From contig NZ_JACYFJ010000003.1 of the NCBI RefSeq assembly GCF_014855495.1, positions 186,001 through 250,000 on the forward strand: a stretch of DNA of 64,000 bases, written 5' to 3'. Shown here piece by piece: positions 1 to 8,692 of this stretch. The position numbers were made by a program, and so were the translations under genes. This DNA comes from Euzebyella saccharophila. GTDB lineage: Bacteria; Bacteroidota; Bacteroidia; Flavobacteriales; Flavobacteriaceae. The notes under the pieces were generated by a model. It worked only from the letters and a program-made list of their open reading frames with translations. It was not told the DNA's origin and did no database searches. Within the stretch, counting starts at the first letter, position 1. Each line of letters starts with the position of its first letter.

Positions 1-1170
1 GAGCTTCTGCTCTTTGCTAAATTTTCCGTTTGCGGGAATAGTTCGAGTAACGTCCGCCGTATAACCGTGGTATTCGGCACCCAAATCCATCAACACCAAA
101 TCATTGCCCACCTTGGGCTTGTTGTTTTCAATGTAGTGAAGGATGCAACCGTTATGTCCTCCGCCCACAATGGAAGGATATCCTTCATATTCGGCATTGT
201 ACTTTTTGTACACGAACTCGTGAACGCCCTGAATTTCGGCTTCGGACATGTCTGGGTGCATGGCCTTCATCACCTCTATTTGTCCGACCGCCGATATTTC
301 AATGGCCTTTTTTAGCAGCACCATTTCTTCCTCGGTCTTGGTTTCCCTGAGTTTGGCCATGATTTCCGTAAGGGAAGAAGAATCCAAATTATTTCCTTCC
401 ATCTTAAGTGCCACCCTATCCTTAATTTCCAATCGCGACTGTTCATCCGCGGCATTTACAAAACCTGATAGTAGCTCATCTTTCTGTAGGCTTTCGTCCC
501 TCGTCAAATACCTACCTAACACTTGGGCCACATTGGCGCTATTTTCAACCTCGGTGGAGGTAATCATTTGGTACAACTGCTGTTTGTTGGCATTATAATC
601 CGAAGGATAGTTTACCTTTTCCTTAAAAGAACCAATCAAACTAAAGAGATCGGACTCTTCCCTTGAATCGCGCACATCGTTCTTAAAATCGAAAAACAAC
701 ACTTTATCAAAAGACTTAAAATCGATATCCGAAGAAAGAAAATCCTTCCCATTGAAAACGGTGGTAAAACCTAAATTGGCTTTTGCGCCTTCAATACCGA
801 GTCGTTTTCCTGTCCATTGTTCTGCTCTCGGGTTCCTTTCCTGAACAAAAAGTATTTCATCATAAGCTTGATTGTCATCGGTATATTGCTTTTCGGAGAA
901 TACCAATAAAATGGCATGGGGTTCATGGTAACCGCTCAGGTAATAAAAATCGGGGTCTTGGTGGTACACATAATCCACATCGTTGGCACGATTACGAACG
1001 GGATTGGCAAATAATATAGCCACACTATTGGCCGGCATCATTTCCCTTACCATTTGCCTCCGCTCTTTATGAAAATCTGCCGGAAGAAAATCCGTTGGTT
1101 TATCCTGCGCCTGTAAAACGGCGATCATTAGTAAAAATAGTCCAAAAATCATTTTTTTGAAGGCTCCCAT
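1..1170 (-). CDS. Xaa-Pro aminopeptidase (M24 family), 3' end outside window
   Basis: A secreted or periplasmic metallopeptidase that removes N-terminal residues before proline. The 390 codons in the window start at the ATG read from 1170 and begin with a hydrophobic signal peptide. An aminopeptidase P N-terminal domain follows (residues about 35-200, with an RNRANDVDYVYHQDPDFYYL-type core), then the start of the pita-bread catalytic domain. Residues D362 and D373, in DLGAEYHGYTADVTRT, match the first two metal ligands with the family's 11-residue spacing. The remaining His and Glu ligands lie beyond position 1. It is transcribed away from gcvT and belongs to the core chromosome. The family is clear; the exact substrate is not. 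Confidence 0.93.
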   Translation of the reverse strand, partial: MGAFKKMIFGLFLLMIAVLQAQDKPTDFLPADFHKERRQMVREMMPANSVAILFANPVRNRANDVDYVYHQDPDFYYLSGYHEPHAILLVFSEKQYTDDNQAYDEILFVQERNPRAEQWTGKRLGIEGAKANLGFTTVFNGKDFLSSDIDFKSFDKVLFFDFKNDVRDSREESDLFSLIGSFKEKVNYPSDYNANKQQLYQMITSTEVENSANVAQVLGRYLTRDESLQKDELLSGFVNAADEQSRLEIKDRVALKMEGNNLDSSSLTEIMAKLRETKTEEEMVLLKKAIEISAVGQIEVMKAMHPDMSEAEIQGVHEFVYKKYNAEYEGYPSIVGGGHNGCILHYIENNKPKVGNDLVLMDLGAEYHGYTADVTRTIPANGKFSKEQKL

Positions 1171-1262
1171 ACGCTGCTGTGTTCACTAAGTTTGTTTTAA
1201 TGCATCCCAAATATTATGCTAAACATAACTATTTGCCATTATACTTTCCCTATTAAATTCAA

Positions 1263-1270
1263 TAGATTTG
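1263..1270 (+). promoter_or_regulatory. Bacteroidetes-type -7 box for gcvT
   Basis: TAGATTTG fits the TAnnTTTG -7 consensus of Bacteroidetes and lies 24 bases before the ATG at 1295. An in-frame TTG at 1268 lies inside this box, so it is unlikely to be the start codon. No well-spaced -33 TTTG was found. Confidence 0.5.
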
Positions 1271-1294
1271 CAAAATCAATTATTCCAAATTTAC

Positions 1295-2380
1295 ATGAAA
1301 AACACAGCCTTGACCAGTGTACATAAAGATTTAGGTGCTAAAATGGTTGCCTATGCGGGGTATCAAATGCCGGTTAGCTATGCCGGTGTAAACATAGAAC
1401 ACGAAACCGTACGCAAAGGCGTAGGTGTTTTTGATGTTAGCCATATGGGCGAATTTTTGATTGAGGGGACCAAAGCATTGGAGCTGATCCAAAAGGTTAC
1501 TTCAAACGATGCCGCTAAATTGTATGTGGGTAGGGCGCAATACAGCTATATGCCCAACGAGACGGGAGGAGTTGTTGATGATTTAATCGTTTACCGAGTA
1601 AAGGACGAAACTTATCTATTGGTTGTGAATGCGGCCAATATCGAAAAAGATTGGGCACACATCTCTAAATACAATGAAGAAATTGGTGCCGAGATGCGAA
1701 ACATTTCAGACGGTTTTTCATTGTTGGCCATTCAAGGTCCCAAGGCGGTGGAGGCCATGCAAAGTTTGACTTCGATTGATTTGTCGGCCATCAAATTCTA
1801 CCATTTTGAGGTGGCCGATTTTGCAGGCATCGAGCACGTAATTATTTCCGCTACCGGATATACAGGTTCTGGTGGATTTGAAATCTATTGTAAAAACAGT
1901 GAGGTGCACCAAATTTGGGAGAAGGTTTTTGAAGCCGGTAAAGATTTTGGTATTGAACCCATTGGCCTTGCGGCGCGCGATACTTTACGTTTAGAAATGG
2001 GCTACTGCCTGTACGGAAATGATATTACCGAAGAGACTTCGCCCATTGAGGCCGGATTGGGCTGGATCACCAAATTCACAAAAGACTTCGTGAACAGTGA
2101 AAATATACAAAAGGAGAAAGAGGCCGGACCCAAAAACAAACTGGTAGCCTTTGAAATGAACGATCGGGCTATTCCACGTCATGGGTATGACATAGTTGAT
2201 GGTTCAGGAGAGAAAATAGGCAGTGTAACTTCGGGAACCATGTCTCCTTCTTTGAATAAAGGAATTGGCTTGGGGTATGTACCGTCCAACGTAGCGAAAG
2301 TAGGCTCCAACATAAAAATACAAATAAGAAAAAAAGCGGTAGATGCCACCGTGGTTAAACTACCGTTCTATAAAGGTTAA
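1295..2380 (+). CDS. gcvT: Glycine cleavage system T protein (aminomethyltransferase)
   Basis: Transfers the methylene unit from the aminomethyl-lipoyl H protein to tetrahydrofolate, releasing ammonia, in cytoplasmic glycine breakdown. The 361 residues match the usual family length. Visible hallmarks are FDVSHMGEF near the N-terminus, GYTGSGGFEIY mid-protein and ARDTLRLEMGYCLYGNDI, followed by the C-terminal GcvT barrel. The ATG at 1295 is preferred over an in-frame TTG at 1268, which sits in a promoter box. The stop codon overlaps the ATG of the next gene by one base (TAATG), so glsA is probably translated from the same mRNA. The other gcv genes are not nearby. Confidence 0.96.
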   Translation: MKNTALTSVHKDLGAKMVAYAGYQMPVSYAGVNIEHETVRKGVGVFDVSHMGEFLIEGTKALELIQKVTSNDAAKLYVGRAQYSYMPNETGGVVDDLIVYRVKDETYLLVVNAANIEKDWAHISKYNEEIGAEMRNISDGFSLLAIQGPKAVEAMQSLTSIDLSAIKFYHFEVADFAGIEHVIISATGYTGSGGFEIYCKNSEVHQIWEKVFEAGKDFGIEPIGLAARDTLRLEMGYCLYGNDITEETSPIEAGLGWITKFTKDFVNSENIQKEKEAGPKNKLVAFEMNDRAIPRHGYDIVDGSGEKIGSVTSGTMSPSLNKGIGLGYVPSNVAKVGSNIKIQIRKKAVDATVVKLPFYKG

Positions 2381-3294
2381 TGATAGATTTTAAGAGCGTT
2401 CTACATAAAATCCACTATGAGATAGGCAGCCGTAAAGACCGCGGCACGGTGGCTACCTATATTCCAGAGTTGGCGAAGGTGGACATCAATAAGTTTGGGA
2501 TCCATCTCTTGGATAAGGACAAGAACAGTTATTCCGCAGGAGATTCCACAACTCCATTCTCAATTCAAAGTATTTCTAAAGTGCTCTCGTTATCCTTGGC
2601 TTTGTCTCACATTGGAGAGAAACTTTGGGAGCGTGTGGATGTGGAGCCATCGGGCGATCCTTTCAACCATCTTTCACTCTTGGAGCAAGAAAACGGAATT
2701 CCCAGAAATCCACTTATTAATGCCGGTGCCATTGTAGTGGCCGATGTGTTGGTAAGTGTTTTGGATAATCCCAAGAAAGACTTTCTCGAGTTTATACGTA
2801 ATATAGCCAACGATTCTTCCATAAATTATAATGAAGAGGTAGCCAAAAGTGAAAAAGCCACGGGCTTCAGAAATTATGCGGCCGCTAATCTTTTAAAATC
2901 CTACAAAAACCTTCATAATGAGGTGGAGGAAGTTCTCGATTTTTACTTTCATCAATGTGCTTTGGAAATGACCTGCCAGCAACTGGCGCGAACATTTTTT
3001 CTTTTTAGTAATCGTGGGCACTGTTTACAAAATCAAAAACACCTTAGCATCAACCAAGTCAAACGTATCAACGCATTGATGCTAACTTGTGGGTTTTATG
3101 ATGAAGCGGGCGAATTTGCTTTTGAAGTAGGACTGCCCGGCAAGAGTGGCGTTGGTGGGGGAATCGTTGCCCTGTTACCCAATCATTTTACCGTAGCCAC
3201 TTGGTCTCCCGGACTTAACAAAAAGGGAAATTCAAAATTGGGTATGGAGGTTTTGGAGAAATTTACGACTGAAACAGGATTATCTATTTTTTAA
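2380..3294 (+). CDS. glsA: Glutaminase A
   Basis: Hydrolyses glutamine to glutamate and ammonia in the cytoplasm. The 304-residue length is typical of bacterial GlsA. The serine-beta-lactamase-like fold shows its catalytic S64-x-x-K67 pair in QSISK, with the conserved NPLINAGAI segment near residue 110 and GKSGVGGGIVAL near the C-terminus. The start overlaps the gcvT stop by one base, and the following epimerase gene begins two bases after this stop. The three genes therefore look like one transcript. Confidence 0.95.
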   Translation: MIDFKSVLHKIHYEIGSRKDRGTVATYIPELAKVDINKFGIHLLDKDKNSYSAGDSTTPFSIQSISKVLSLSLALSHIGEKLWERVDVEPSGDPFNHLSLLEQENGIPRNPLINAGAIVVADVLVSVLDNPKKDFLEFIRNIANDSSINYNEEVAKSEKATGFRNYAAANLLKSYKNLHNEVEEVLDFYFHQCALEMTCQQLARTFFLFSNRGHCLQNQKHLSINQVKRINALMLTCGFYDEAGEFAFEVGLPGKSGVGGGIVALLPNHFTVATWSPGLNKKGNSKLGMEVLEKFTTETGLSIF

Positions 3295-3295
3295 T

Positions 3296-4117
3296 TTGGA
3301 GGGAAAGAAGATTTTAATCCTGGGAGGAAGCGGGTTTTTGGGCAATGCTATTTATAAAGAGCTTTGCAATTACTACGATACCTATGGCACCTACTTTTCT
3401 GCCAGGCGTTCTTTTGAGAACAATCAGCAATTTTATCGATACGATCTAGAACAAGACGATGTCTTTGAAATTCTAGAAAAAGTGCGACCACAAATCATTA
3501 TTTCAGCCTTGCGGGGAAATTTTGCATCACAGATATTAGCACATCAGCATATTGTCGAGTACCTGATGACCAACAAGTGTACCCTGTATTTTTTGTCGTC
3601 TGCCAATGTTTTTGATGCCTACAGAAAATATCCCTCCTACGAATATGATAAAACTCTGTCGGAAAGCATTTATGGCAGGCTAAAAATTAAGATTGAGAAT
3701 ATGCTTATGCGTATTCCCCAAGAAAAAATGGGAATCCTAAGGCTTCCAATGGTTTTTGGCAACAGCTCGCCCCGTATCAAGGAAATAAAAAAGAACATTT
3801 GGGAAAACGAGCCGGTAGAGGTATTTCCTAATTTGGTGTTGAACGTAACCAACGACGATAAACTTACACAACAGATCCATTACCTCATCAACCGAAATAG
3901 AAAAGGTATTTTTCATTTGGGAAGTAAGGATTTGGTTCACCACGAAGATTTTATAAAGGAAACTATAAGTCGGATTGGTAACTTCAATCCAATATATAAA
4001 AGAGTTTTCACTTCCAACGAGGAACGTTATTTGGCCGTTCTGCCCAGGGACAATAAACTGCCCAAAAACTTACAGGTAGGCTATCAAGAAATAATAGATC
4101 ACCATATTTCTAAATAG
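3296..4117 (+). CDS. NAD(P)-dependent epimerase/RmlD-like SDR protein
   Basis: An extended short-chain dehydrogenase/reductase, most like dTDP-4-dehydrorhamnose reductase and nucleotide-sugar epimerases. The N-terminal ILILGGSGFLG (residues 6-16) is the dinucleotide-binding glycine motif. FLSSANVFDAY and a later YGRLK give the Ser and Tyr-x-x-x-Lys catalytic set. The start is a TTG immediately after the glsA stop; no better ATG is seen upstream. The substrate cannot be told from sequence and no polysaccharide genes are adjacent. Its position after glsA suggests co-transcription rather than a shared pathway. Confidence 0.8.
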   Translation: MEGKKILILGGSGFLGNAIYKELCNYYDTYGTYFSARRSFENNQQFYRYDLEQDDVFEILEKVRPQIIISALRGNFASQILAHQHIVEYLMTNKCTLYFLSSANVFDAYRKYPSYEYDKTLSESIYGRLKIKIENMLMRIPQEKMGILRLPMVFGNSSPRIKEIKKNIWENEPVEVFPNLVLNVTNDDKLTQQIHYLINRNRKGIFHLGSKDLVHHEDFIKETISRIGNFNPIYKRVFTSNEERYLAVLPRDNKLPKNLQVGYQEIIDHHISK

Positions 4118-4162
4118 GTCGATACCGACAACATCTTTGGAGAAATGACACTTTAAATACCC

Positions 4163-4170
4163 TACATTTG
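4163..4170 (+). promoter_or_regulatory. Bacteroidetes-type -7 box for the carbinolamine dehydratase gene
   Basis: TACATTTG matches TAnnTTTG and lies 38 bases before the ATG at 4209. A TTTG is present at 4136-4139, but its 23-base spacing is longer than the usual 19. Confidence 0.45.
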
Positions 4171-4208
4171 GATAACATTAGATTTTTAACTTGTTAAAAG
4201 ACATACCG

Positions 4209-4496
4209 ATGAAAAAATTAAGCGAAGCTGAAATATCCAAAGAATTAGAACAATTAGACGGTTGGGAATATGTAGATGGGGCCATTGAGACCACTTTTGA
4301 GTTCAAAAATTTTAAGGAAGCTTTTTCCGTAATGACGCGAATAGCCTTTGAATGTGAAGCCCAAGAACACCACCCGGATTGGCAAAATGTTTACAACACC
4401 CTAAGCATTCGCCTTAATACCCACGATGCGGACGGGGTAACCCAAAAAGATTTTCAATTGGCCAAAAGTATCGAAGACATCATTGAAAGCGAATAA
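4209..4496 (+). CDS. phhB: 4a-hydroxytetrahydrobiopterin dehydratase (PCD/DCoH)
   Basis: Dehydrates 4a-hydroxytetrahydrobiopterin, recycling the pterin cofactor of aromatic amino acid hydroxylases. The 95-residue length is standard. The active-site motif EAQEHHPDW contains the paired histidines, with NVYNTLSIRLNTHDADGVT downstream as in the family. The ATG at 4209 is preferred over the in-frame TTG at 4191 because it starts directly at MKKLSE, the usual family N-terminus. It is monocistronic, with its own promoter box upstream. Confidence 0.93.
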   Translation: MKKLSEAEISKELEQLDGWEYVDGAIETTFEFKNFKEAFSVMTRIAFECEAQEHHPDWQNVYNTLSIRLNTHDADGVTQKDFQLAKSIEDIIESE

Positions 4497-4535
4497 GCCT
4501 TTCTTTTTGCGCTATAATAAAGTACAAATTAGAAA

Positions 4536-4567
4536 ATTGCGACAATGGCAAAACATTTTTAAATTTG
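4536..4567 (+). promoter_or_regulatory. yebC promoter (TTG and TAAATTTG boxes)
   Basis: The -7 box TAAATTTG at 4560-4567 fits TAnnTTTG. An ATTG at 4536-4539 lies 20 bases upstream as the -33 element. The ATG at 4597 is 29 bases downstream. This is the best-formed promoter in the core part of the window. Confidence 0.6.
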
Positions 4568-4596
4568 CCACCACTTAAACATTAGCATTTTAAACT

Positions 4597-5307
4597 ATGG
4601 GAAGAGCTTTTGAATTTAGAAAAGCCAGAAAAATGAAGCGCTGGGCCGCAATGAGCAAAGCATTCACCAGAATTGGCAAAGACATTGTAATGGCCGTAAA
4701 GGAAGGTGGTCCCGACCCCGATTCCAATGCGAGGCTAAGAGCGGTGATTCAAAATGCCAAGTCTGTAAACATGCCCAAAGACAATATAGAAAGGGCCATT
4801 AAAAGAGCTAGTGACAAGAGTTTGGGCGATTTTAAGGAAGTGCTTTTTGAAGGGTATGCTCCCCATGGTATTGCCATTTTAATTGAAACGGCCACTGACA
4901 ATAATACCAGGACCGTCGCCAATATTCGTAGTTACTTTAACAAGTGCAACGGTAGTTTAGGAACATCTGGATCGGTAGAATTTATGTTCGACCACACTTG
5001 TAACTTCCGAATCAATGCCGAAGGATTAGATCCAGAAGAACTGGAATTGGAAATGATTGATTTTGGTGCCGAGGAGGTTTTTGTGGATGAAGACGGAATT
5101 TTAATCTATGCCCCTTTTGAGAGCTTCGGAGATATTCAGAAAGAGTTGGAATCAAGAGAAATAGAAATATTGTCCTCCGGCTTTGAAAGAATTCCGCAAG
5201 TAACTAAAGAGCTTAATGAAGAGCAAATTGCCGATGTAGAAAAACTTTTGGAAAAAATTGAGGAGGATGATGACGTACAGAACGTATACCACACTATGCA
5301 GGAATAA
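4597..5307 (+). CDS. yebC: YebC/PmpR family protein (translation/transcription regulator)
   Basis: A cytoplasmic protein of the TACO1/YebC family, implicated in helping ribosomes through difficult motifs and in DNA binding in some species. The 236 residues match the family. Hallmarks are GRAFEFRKARKMKRWAAMSK at the N-terminus, GGPDPDSNARLRAVIQNAK, and NMPKDNIERAIKRA. The C-terminus is acidic. This is the last recognisable core gene before the integrase at 5430. Confidence 0.95.
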   Translation: MGRAFEFRKARKMKRWAAMSKAFTRIGKDIVMAVKEGGPDPDSNARLRAVIQNAKSVNMPKDNIERAIKRASDKSLGDFKEVLFEGYAPHGIAILIETATDNNTRTVANIRSYFNKCNGSLGTSGSVEFMFDHTCNFRINAEGLDPEELELEMIDFGAEEVFVDEDGILIYAPFESFGDIQKELESREIEILSSGFERIPQVTKELNEEQIADVEKLLEKIEEDDDVQNVYHTMQE

Positions 5308-5387
5308 TCAACCATAAACCTTACACTTGTTGCTATAACACTGTTTTTCAATAACTAATAAAAAGTTTATATTCCTTTATTTTTGTT

Positions 5388-5395
5388 TATATTTG
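5388..5395 (+). promoter_or_regulatory. -7 box for the integrase gene
   Basis: TATATTTG fits TAnnTTTG and lies 34 bases before the integrase ATG at 5430. Confidence 0.45.
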
Positions 5396-5403
5396 ATTAG
5401 ATT

Positions 5404-5424
5404 TCGAACTAATATCGAACTAAT
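5404..5424. repeat. Tandem direct repeat between promoter and integrase start
   Basis: TCGAACTAAT occurs twice with an 11-base period (5404-5413 and 5415-5424). It lies between the integrase promoter box and start codon, where it could be an operator or an integrase arm-type site. No second copy of a longer att core was identified in the window. Confidence 0.45.
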
Positions 5425-5429
5425 TAAAA

Positions 5430-6620
5430 ATGAACCTTAATTTCTATCTTTCTTCTTACGTCAAGAAAAATGGCACGCAATTGATAAGGCTCAAGATGGA
5501 GACCTCGAACAGGGATGTGCAATATTTGGATTCGGGAATCTCCGTTAAAAGTACTCAATGGGACGATAAAAGAAAAAAAATCAAACGTCATCCCATAGAG
5601 GAAAAACTCAACGCTAGTTTGAACACCCTTTTGCTTTCACTTCAGAAACTGTATTATGAAAATGAGGGCATTTCAGCTAAAAGACTTCTTTTTCTTTACA
5701 AAAATTCCCAAAAGTACGACTCCAGTTCATTCTTGGATTTCTATCAACAAATAGTGAATGAGGCCAGGCTAAAAGGAAAAATACGCACGGCCAATACACA
5801 GCAGAAATACATAAAAAAACTGAAGAAGTTTGCAAGTCACGTTTCATTTTCAGATTTATCAGTTCAGTTTGCTAAGGATTATGAGCAATGGATGCTGGAA
5901 AAAGGAAATAAGGTAAATACTGTTGCCTCCAACTTTAAATCATTTTATGCAGTTCTGAACAAGGCCGTTGCCATTGGTATCATTAAAACAAATCCAATAA
6001 AAGGCTACCAAATTGTTACCGAGAATACAGAAAAGGAATCCCTTACATTCGATGAAATCAGCAGGCTATCTGACTTAGAAATTCCAGCGCATCACAAAGG
6101 AATGTCTAAGGCGAGGGATATGTTTTTATTTTCTTTCTTTACCGCTGGCATGCGCTTCTCCGACGTATGCCGACTCAAATGGGAAAATATCATCGGTAAC
6201 GAGATTGTCTACACCATGGGAAAATCTAAAACTCGTGCCGGTGCAAAAAGAACTTTACCAGTTGCCCCTAAGGCAATCGATATAATAGAGAAATACAGAG
6301 GAAAGGATGAAACGTTCGTCTTCCCCCCACTCTATGGTATGGCAGACAAATCAGTAGAAGAAATTGAACATCGGCTCTATATTTCAAACAATGCCGCCAA
6401 TAGGTCGCTCAGAATTGCATGCGAAAAAGCGGGCATTAAAAAATGGGTAAGTATGCACATGGCCAAACACTCGTTTGCAGATTTCGCAGTAAAATCCAAT
6501 ACCGGAATATTAATGATTTCCAAACTTTTGGGACATACCAAATTATCAACAACCCAGCATTATTTAAAAGACTTCTATCACAAGGAAGAGGCTGAAGAAA
6601 TGAATCGATTGTTCGGATAG
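5430..6620 (+). CDS. Tyrosine recombinase/integrase of the Bacteroidetes mobile-element type
   Basis: Site-specific recombinase expected to integrate and excise the island that follows. It has 396 residues: an N-terminal arm-binding region (1-85), a SAM-like core-binding domain (95-190) and a C-terminal catalytic domain (205-390). Catalytic residues visible are R242 (GMRFSDVC), H343 (VSMHMAK), H369 (LLGHT) and the nucleophile Y378 (QHYLKD). The second arginine of the R-HxxR-H-Y set is a lysine, K346. It lies directly after yebC with its own promoter box, so the left end of the element is probably within 5308-5429. Activity is likely but not certain given the substitution. Confidence 0.93.
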   Translation: MNLNFYLSSYVKKNGTQLIRLKMETSNRDVQYLDSGISVKSTQWDDKRKKIKRHPIEEKLNASLNTLLLSLQKLYYENEGISAKRLLFLYKNSQKYDSSSFLDFYQQIVNEARLKGKIRTANTQQKYIKKLKKFASHVSFSDLSVQFAKDYEQWMLEKGNKVNTVASNFKSFYAVLNKAVAIGIIKTNPIKGYQIVTENTEKESLTFDEISRLSDLEIPAHHKGMSKARDMFLFSFFTAGMRFSDVCRLKWENIIGNEIVYTMGKSKTRAGAKRTLPVAPKAIDIIEKYRGKDETFVFPPLYGMADKSVEEIEHRLYISNNAANRSLRIACEKAGIKKWVSMHMAKHSFADFAVKSNTGILMISKLLGHTKLSTTQHYLKDFYHKEEAEEMNRLFG

Positions 6621-6666
6621 CATGGCTCAACTAAAAAGCCTCTGCATAATCATAATACCCCATTCC

Positions 6667-7245
6667 TTAAAGAATTCTATCCTCCCAACTAAAGACTTCT
6701 AATAAAAGGTCTTCCCCAGAATATTCTTTTTCAAGAGCTTTAAGTTTCCTTTTCTCCTTAGTATATTGGTAAATTTCGGCTAATAAATAGCGTATGCCTT
6801 GATTGTCGTTTGGGTTATATAAGATTAATTTTAGAAAAAGACTTTCGGCTCTTACTAAATCACGGCGTCTCATGAACTCTAAACCAAGTATCTGAAGTGT
6901 CCTAAGAAAAGGACGGTTTTCAAGAATTAGCCATATCAATTTATCTTCATCATGATTAAATGAAATGGGGAAGGAATCCATACCAATCATATATGCTGTT
7001 ATAGCATACTGTAGCGCTTGTTCTGTTTTGCTCTGGTTTCTATTGCTGATACTCAAATGATTATAAGCATCAATATGACATTCTGGAAATATTTTAATTA
7101 TTTTATTCAGACCGACTTGAGCTAAGTCCTCATCATGGTCAATTTGCTCCACGCTTTCATAATAATCATCCATAACGGAAACCATTTCTTCCGGAAAATA
7201 AAACCTCCAATCCCCTGAGAAATCTTTATGCACATCGGGTTTCAT
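6667..7245 (-). CDS. TPR-like helical protein of unknown function
   Basis: A 192-residue soluble protein with a helical repeat character. Residues about 35-190 read as consecutive tetratricopeptide-like helix pairs (for example AYNHLSISNRNQSKTEQALQ and DLVRAESLFLKLILYNPND). No catalytic motif, signal peptide or membrane segment is seen. It is convergent with the integrase and stands alone, with 700 non-coding bases upstream. Similar short TPR proteins often sit as cargo in Bacteroidetes islands, but nothing here ties it to the defence genes. Confidence 0.7.
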   Translation of the reverse strand: MKPDVHKDFSGDWRFYFPEEMVSVMDDYYESVEQIDHDEDLAQVGLNKIIKIFPECHIDAYNHLSISNRNQSKTEQALQYAITAYMIGMDSFPISFNHDEDKLIWLILENRPFLRTLQILGLEFMRRRDLVRAESLFLKLILYNPNDNQGIRYLLAEIYQYTKEKRKLKALEKEYSGEDLLLEVFSWEDRIL

Positions 7246-7301
7246 ATCAATCGATTAGTATAGCATTTTGAGAAAGTTACTAAAATTTGTTTCATAAAAT
7301 A

Positions 7302-7335
7302 AACTCTTTACAAAAGGTGCGATTTGTAAAGAGTT
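7302..7335. repeat. Perfect inverted repeat, 13-bp arms
   Basis: AACTCTTTACAAA and TTTGTAAAGAGTT flank an 8-base loop. A near-identical hairpin lies at 14405-14436, so the pair brackets the defence segment. It has no strong T-run and could be a terminator, an operator or an element end. Confidence 0.65.
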
Positions 7336-7400
7336 GATTTTCATAATTATAAAAGTCCAATTATACATACGAAAAATTATAGTACAAATATGTTTGTAGC

Positions 7401-7494
7401 GTAAAACGGCGCATACCGTGTATTTGATATAATTGTAGATATAGCGACACGCCAGTGTTCTATATCGTCAACAATTATGTCAAAGCCGTTTTAC
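7401..7494. repeat. 94-bp nested imperfect palindrome (attC- or MITE-like)
   Basis: The outer arms GTAAAACGGC and GCCGTTTTAC (7401-7410, 7485-7494) are perfect. Inside them, 7423-7444 pairs with 7460-7484 apart from three extra bases and one mismatch. The innermost part also pairs CAC with GTG. The whole can fold into a single long hairpin on one strand, like integron attC sites or small inverted-repeat elements. No integron integrase is in the window. Confidence 0.65.
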
Positions 7495-7945
7495 AGGAAA
7501 GTTTGTTCATATTCATAAGCTATAATTCTATTATATCAAATATCCCTCAACGTTTCGTCAATTAAGCGAATTATGAACAGGGTCATTAAACTTGTTCAGC
7601 GGTATGCTGCGCATGGCGAAATAATTTATTTGTAGCCATAATTTGTCGTTATGTAAAATAGCCGCTACCAACCGCTTGATTGTAATGTATAAATAAAATG
7701 CTCAGGCATTTTTTTCTACCCACAATTATCCATCGCTTGCCAACGCCATTTGAAAGCTAGCCTTTTAGGTTTGTTTAAAATTCGAATATTCGAGGAAATT
7801 TGTAAAAGATCTTTTTCTACGACATTCTTGTCAGCTTTCCGCAACAGCTAAAAATTACTCTGCGAGATAATTTCTTAGCCCTTGCTAACCTCTCGTCTTG
7901 TTTGAAGATTTTCTTTAGGCGCATATAACATTATGTCAAATAGAA

Positions 7946-8668
7946 TTATTTTGACTCCTCTATTAGCTTCATTAATTTATCTAATAAAAATCTAACACTT
8001 ATAGTTTCGTCATAATCTCTTTTCCAAATATTAACCCATTTACTTTCTTTTGCTATTGTAATTGTAACAGCTTTGTGAAGCAAAAACTTAAAAAAAACAT
8101 TATTGCTTGTTTCTATTGATTTTCTAGTTTTGAAAAAATCCAAATCAATATCTAGAACGAAATTATTAATCCAAGAATCTCTAGGCATGCATAAATCAAA
8201 TTTCCTAAAGTGATTTTTTAGATTCTCATCAGAAATACCTAAATCATATTCATCTTCGAGTCTAGAGTTAACTATTATTGGTTCATCGTCATAATCTACA
8301 TCTCCATTTATACAATATATCCTATTGGGTTTAGAGTTATACGAGTCATCACAGAATACCAAAGCTTTTTTAAAGAACCCAGCTTTTATAGCAGCATCAA
8401 TATGTTCGTCATGTTTTAATTTTAAAATAGTATCAATATCATTTGCTTTTATTTTCTCTATTAATTGAAATTTTTCTTCGTCATATTTATCTTGCCTTGC
8501 ATTATAATATAGAAAATTCTGAAAACAATTATGTAAATCTGTATGATGGTCGAAGGTCAGTAAATAAGGTTCTATATCCTTATATTTATACCAATGAATT
8601 AAAACATGGTGATGCTCTTCACAAACAAAAATCTCTTTTTTATTAATTACTAAATTTTGTATATCCAT
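7946..8668 (-). CDS. UPF0489 family protein, predicted arginase-fold metal enzyme
   Basis: A 240-residue cytoplasmic protein. The N-terminal EEHHHVL (17-23), then FDHHTDLH (39-46), and later VLDIDLDFF (171-179) are the signature of the UPF0489 family (human C5orf22 type). The two Asp/His clusters resemble the DAHxD and DxDxxD metal sites of the arginase/deacetylase fold. Some family members act as peptide arginases that convert arginine to ornithine in natural-product peptides; whether this one does is not known. The gene begins 24 bases after the CHAT protease stop, same strand, so the two are probably one operon. No precursor peptide gene is evident. The coding sequence is very AT-rich compared with the core genes. 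Confidence 0.8.
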   Translation of the reverse strand: MDIQNLVINKKEIFVCEEHHHVLIHWYKYKDIEPYLLTFDHHTDLHNCFQNFLYYNARQDKYDEEKFQLIEKIKANDIDTILKLKHDEHIDAAIKAGFFKKALVFCDDSYNSKPNRIYCINGDVDYDDEPIIVNSRLEDEYDLGISDENLKNHFRKFDLCMPRDSWINNFVLDIDLDFFKTRKSIETSNNVFFKFLLHKAVTITIAKESKWVNIWKRDYDETISVRFLLDKLMKLIEESK

Positions 8669-8692
8669 TACTTAACTAAGACTATTTAATAA

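Larger units (their letters stand above)
7246..7945. other. 700-bp non-coding gap rich in palindromes
   Basis: No supportable gene lies here. The stretch holds a perfect 13-bp hairpin (7302-7335) and a 94-bp nested palindrome (7401-7494). A CATAATTTG-CGTTAT motif at 7637-7652 recurs with one mismatch at 14141-14156. ATTATGTCAAA occurs twice (7474-7484 and 7930-7940). Confidence 0.6.

Noticed and set aside
783-1019. Plus-strand open frame over the aminopeptidase gene
   Set aside because: The reverse strand encodes a clear M24 aminopeptidase there; the plus frame has no family feature.
1268-1294. TTG start for gcvT giving nine extra residues
   Set aside because: The TTG is inside a TAnnTTTG promoter box and the family begins near the ATG at 1295.
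5308-5429. Exact attachment core of the island
   Set aside because: An 11-bp tandem repeat is present, but the other end of the island is outside the window, so the att core cannot be confirmed.
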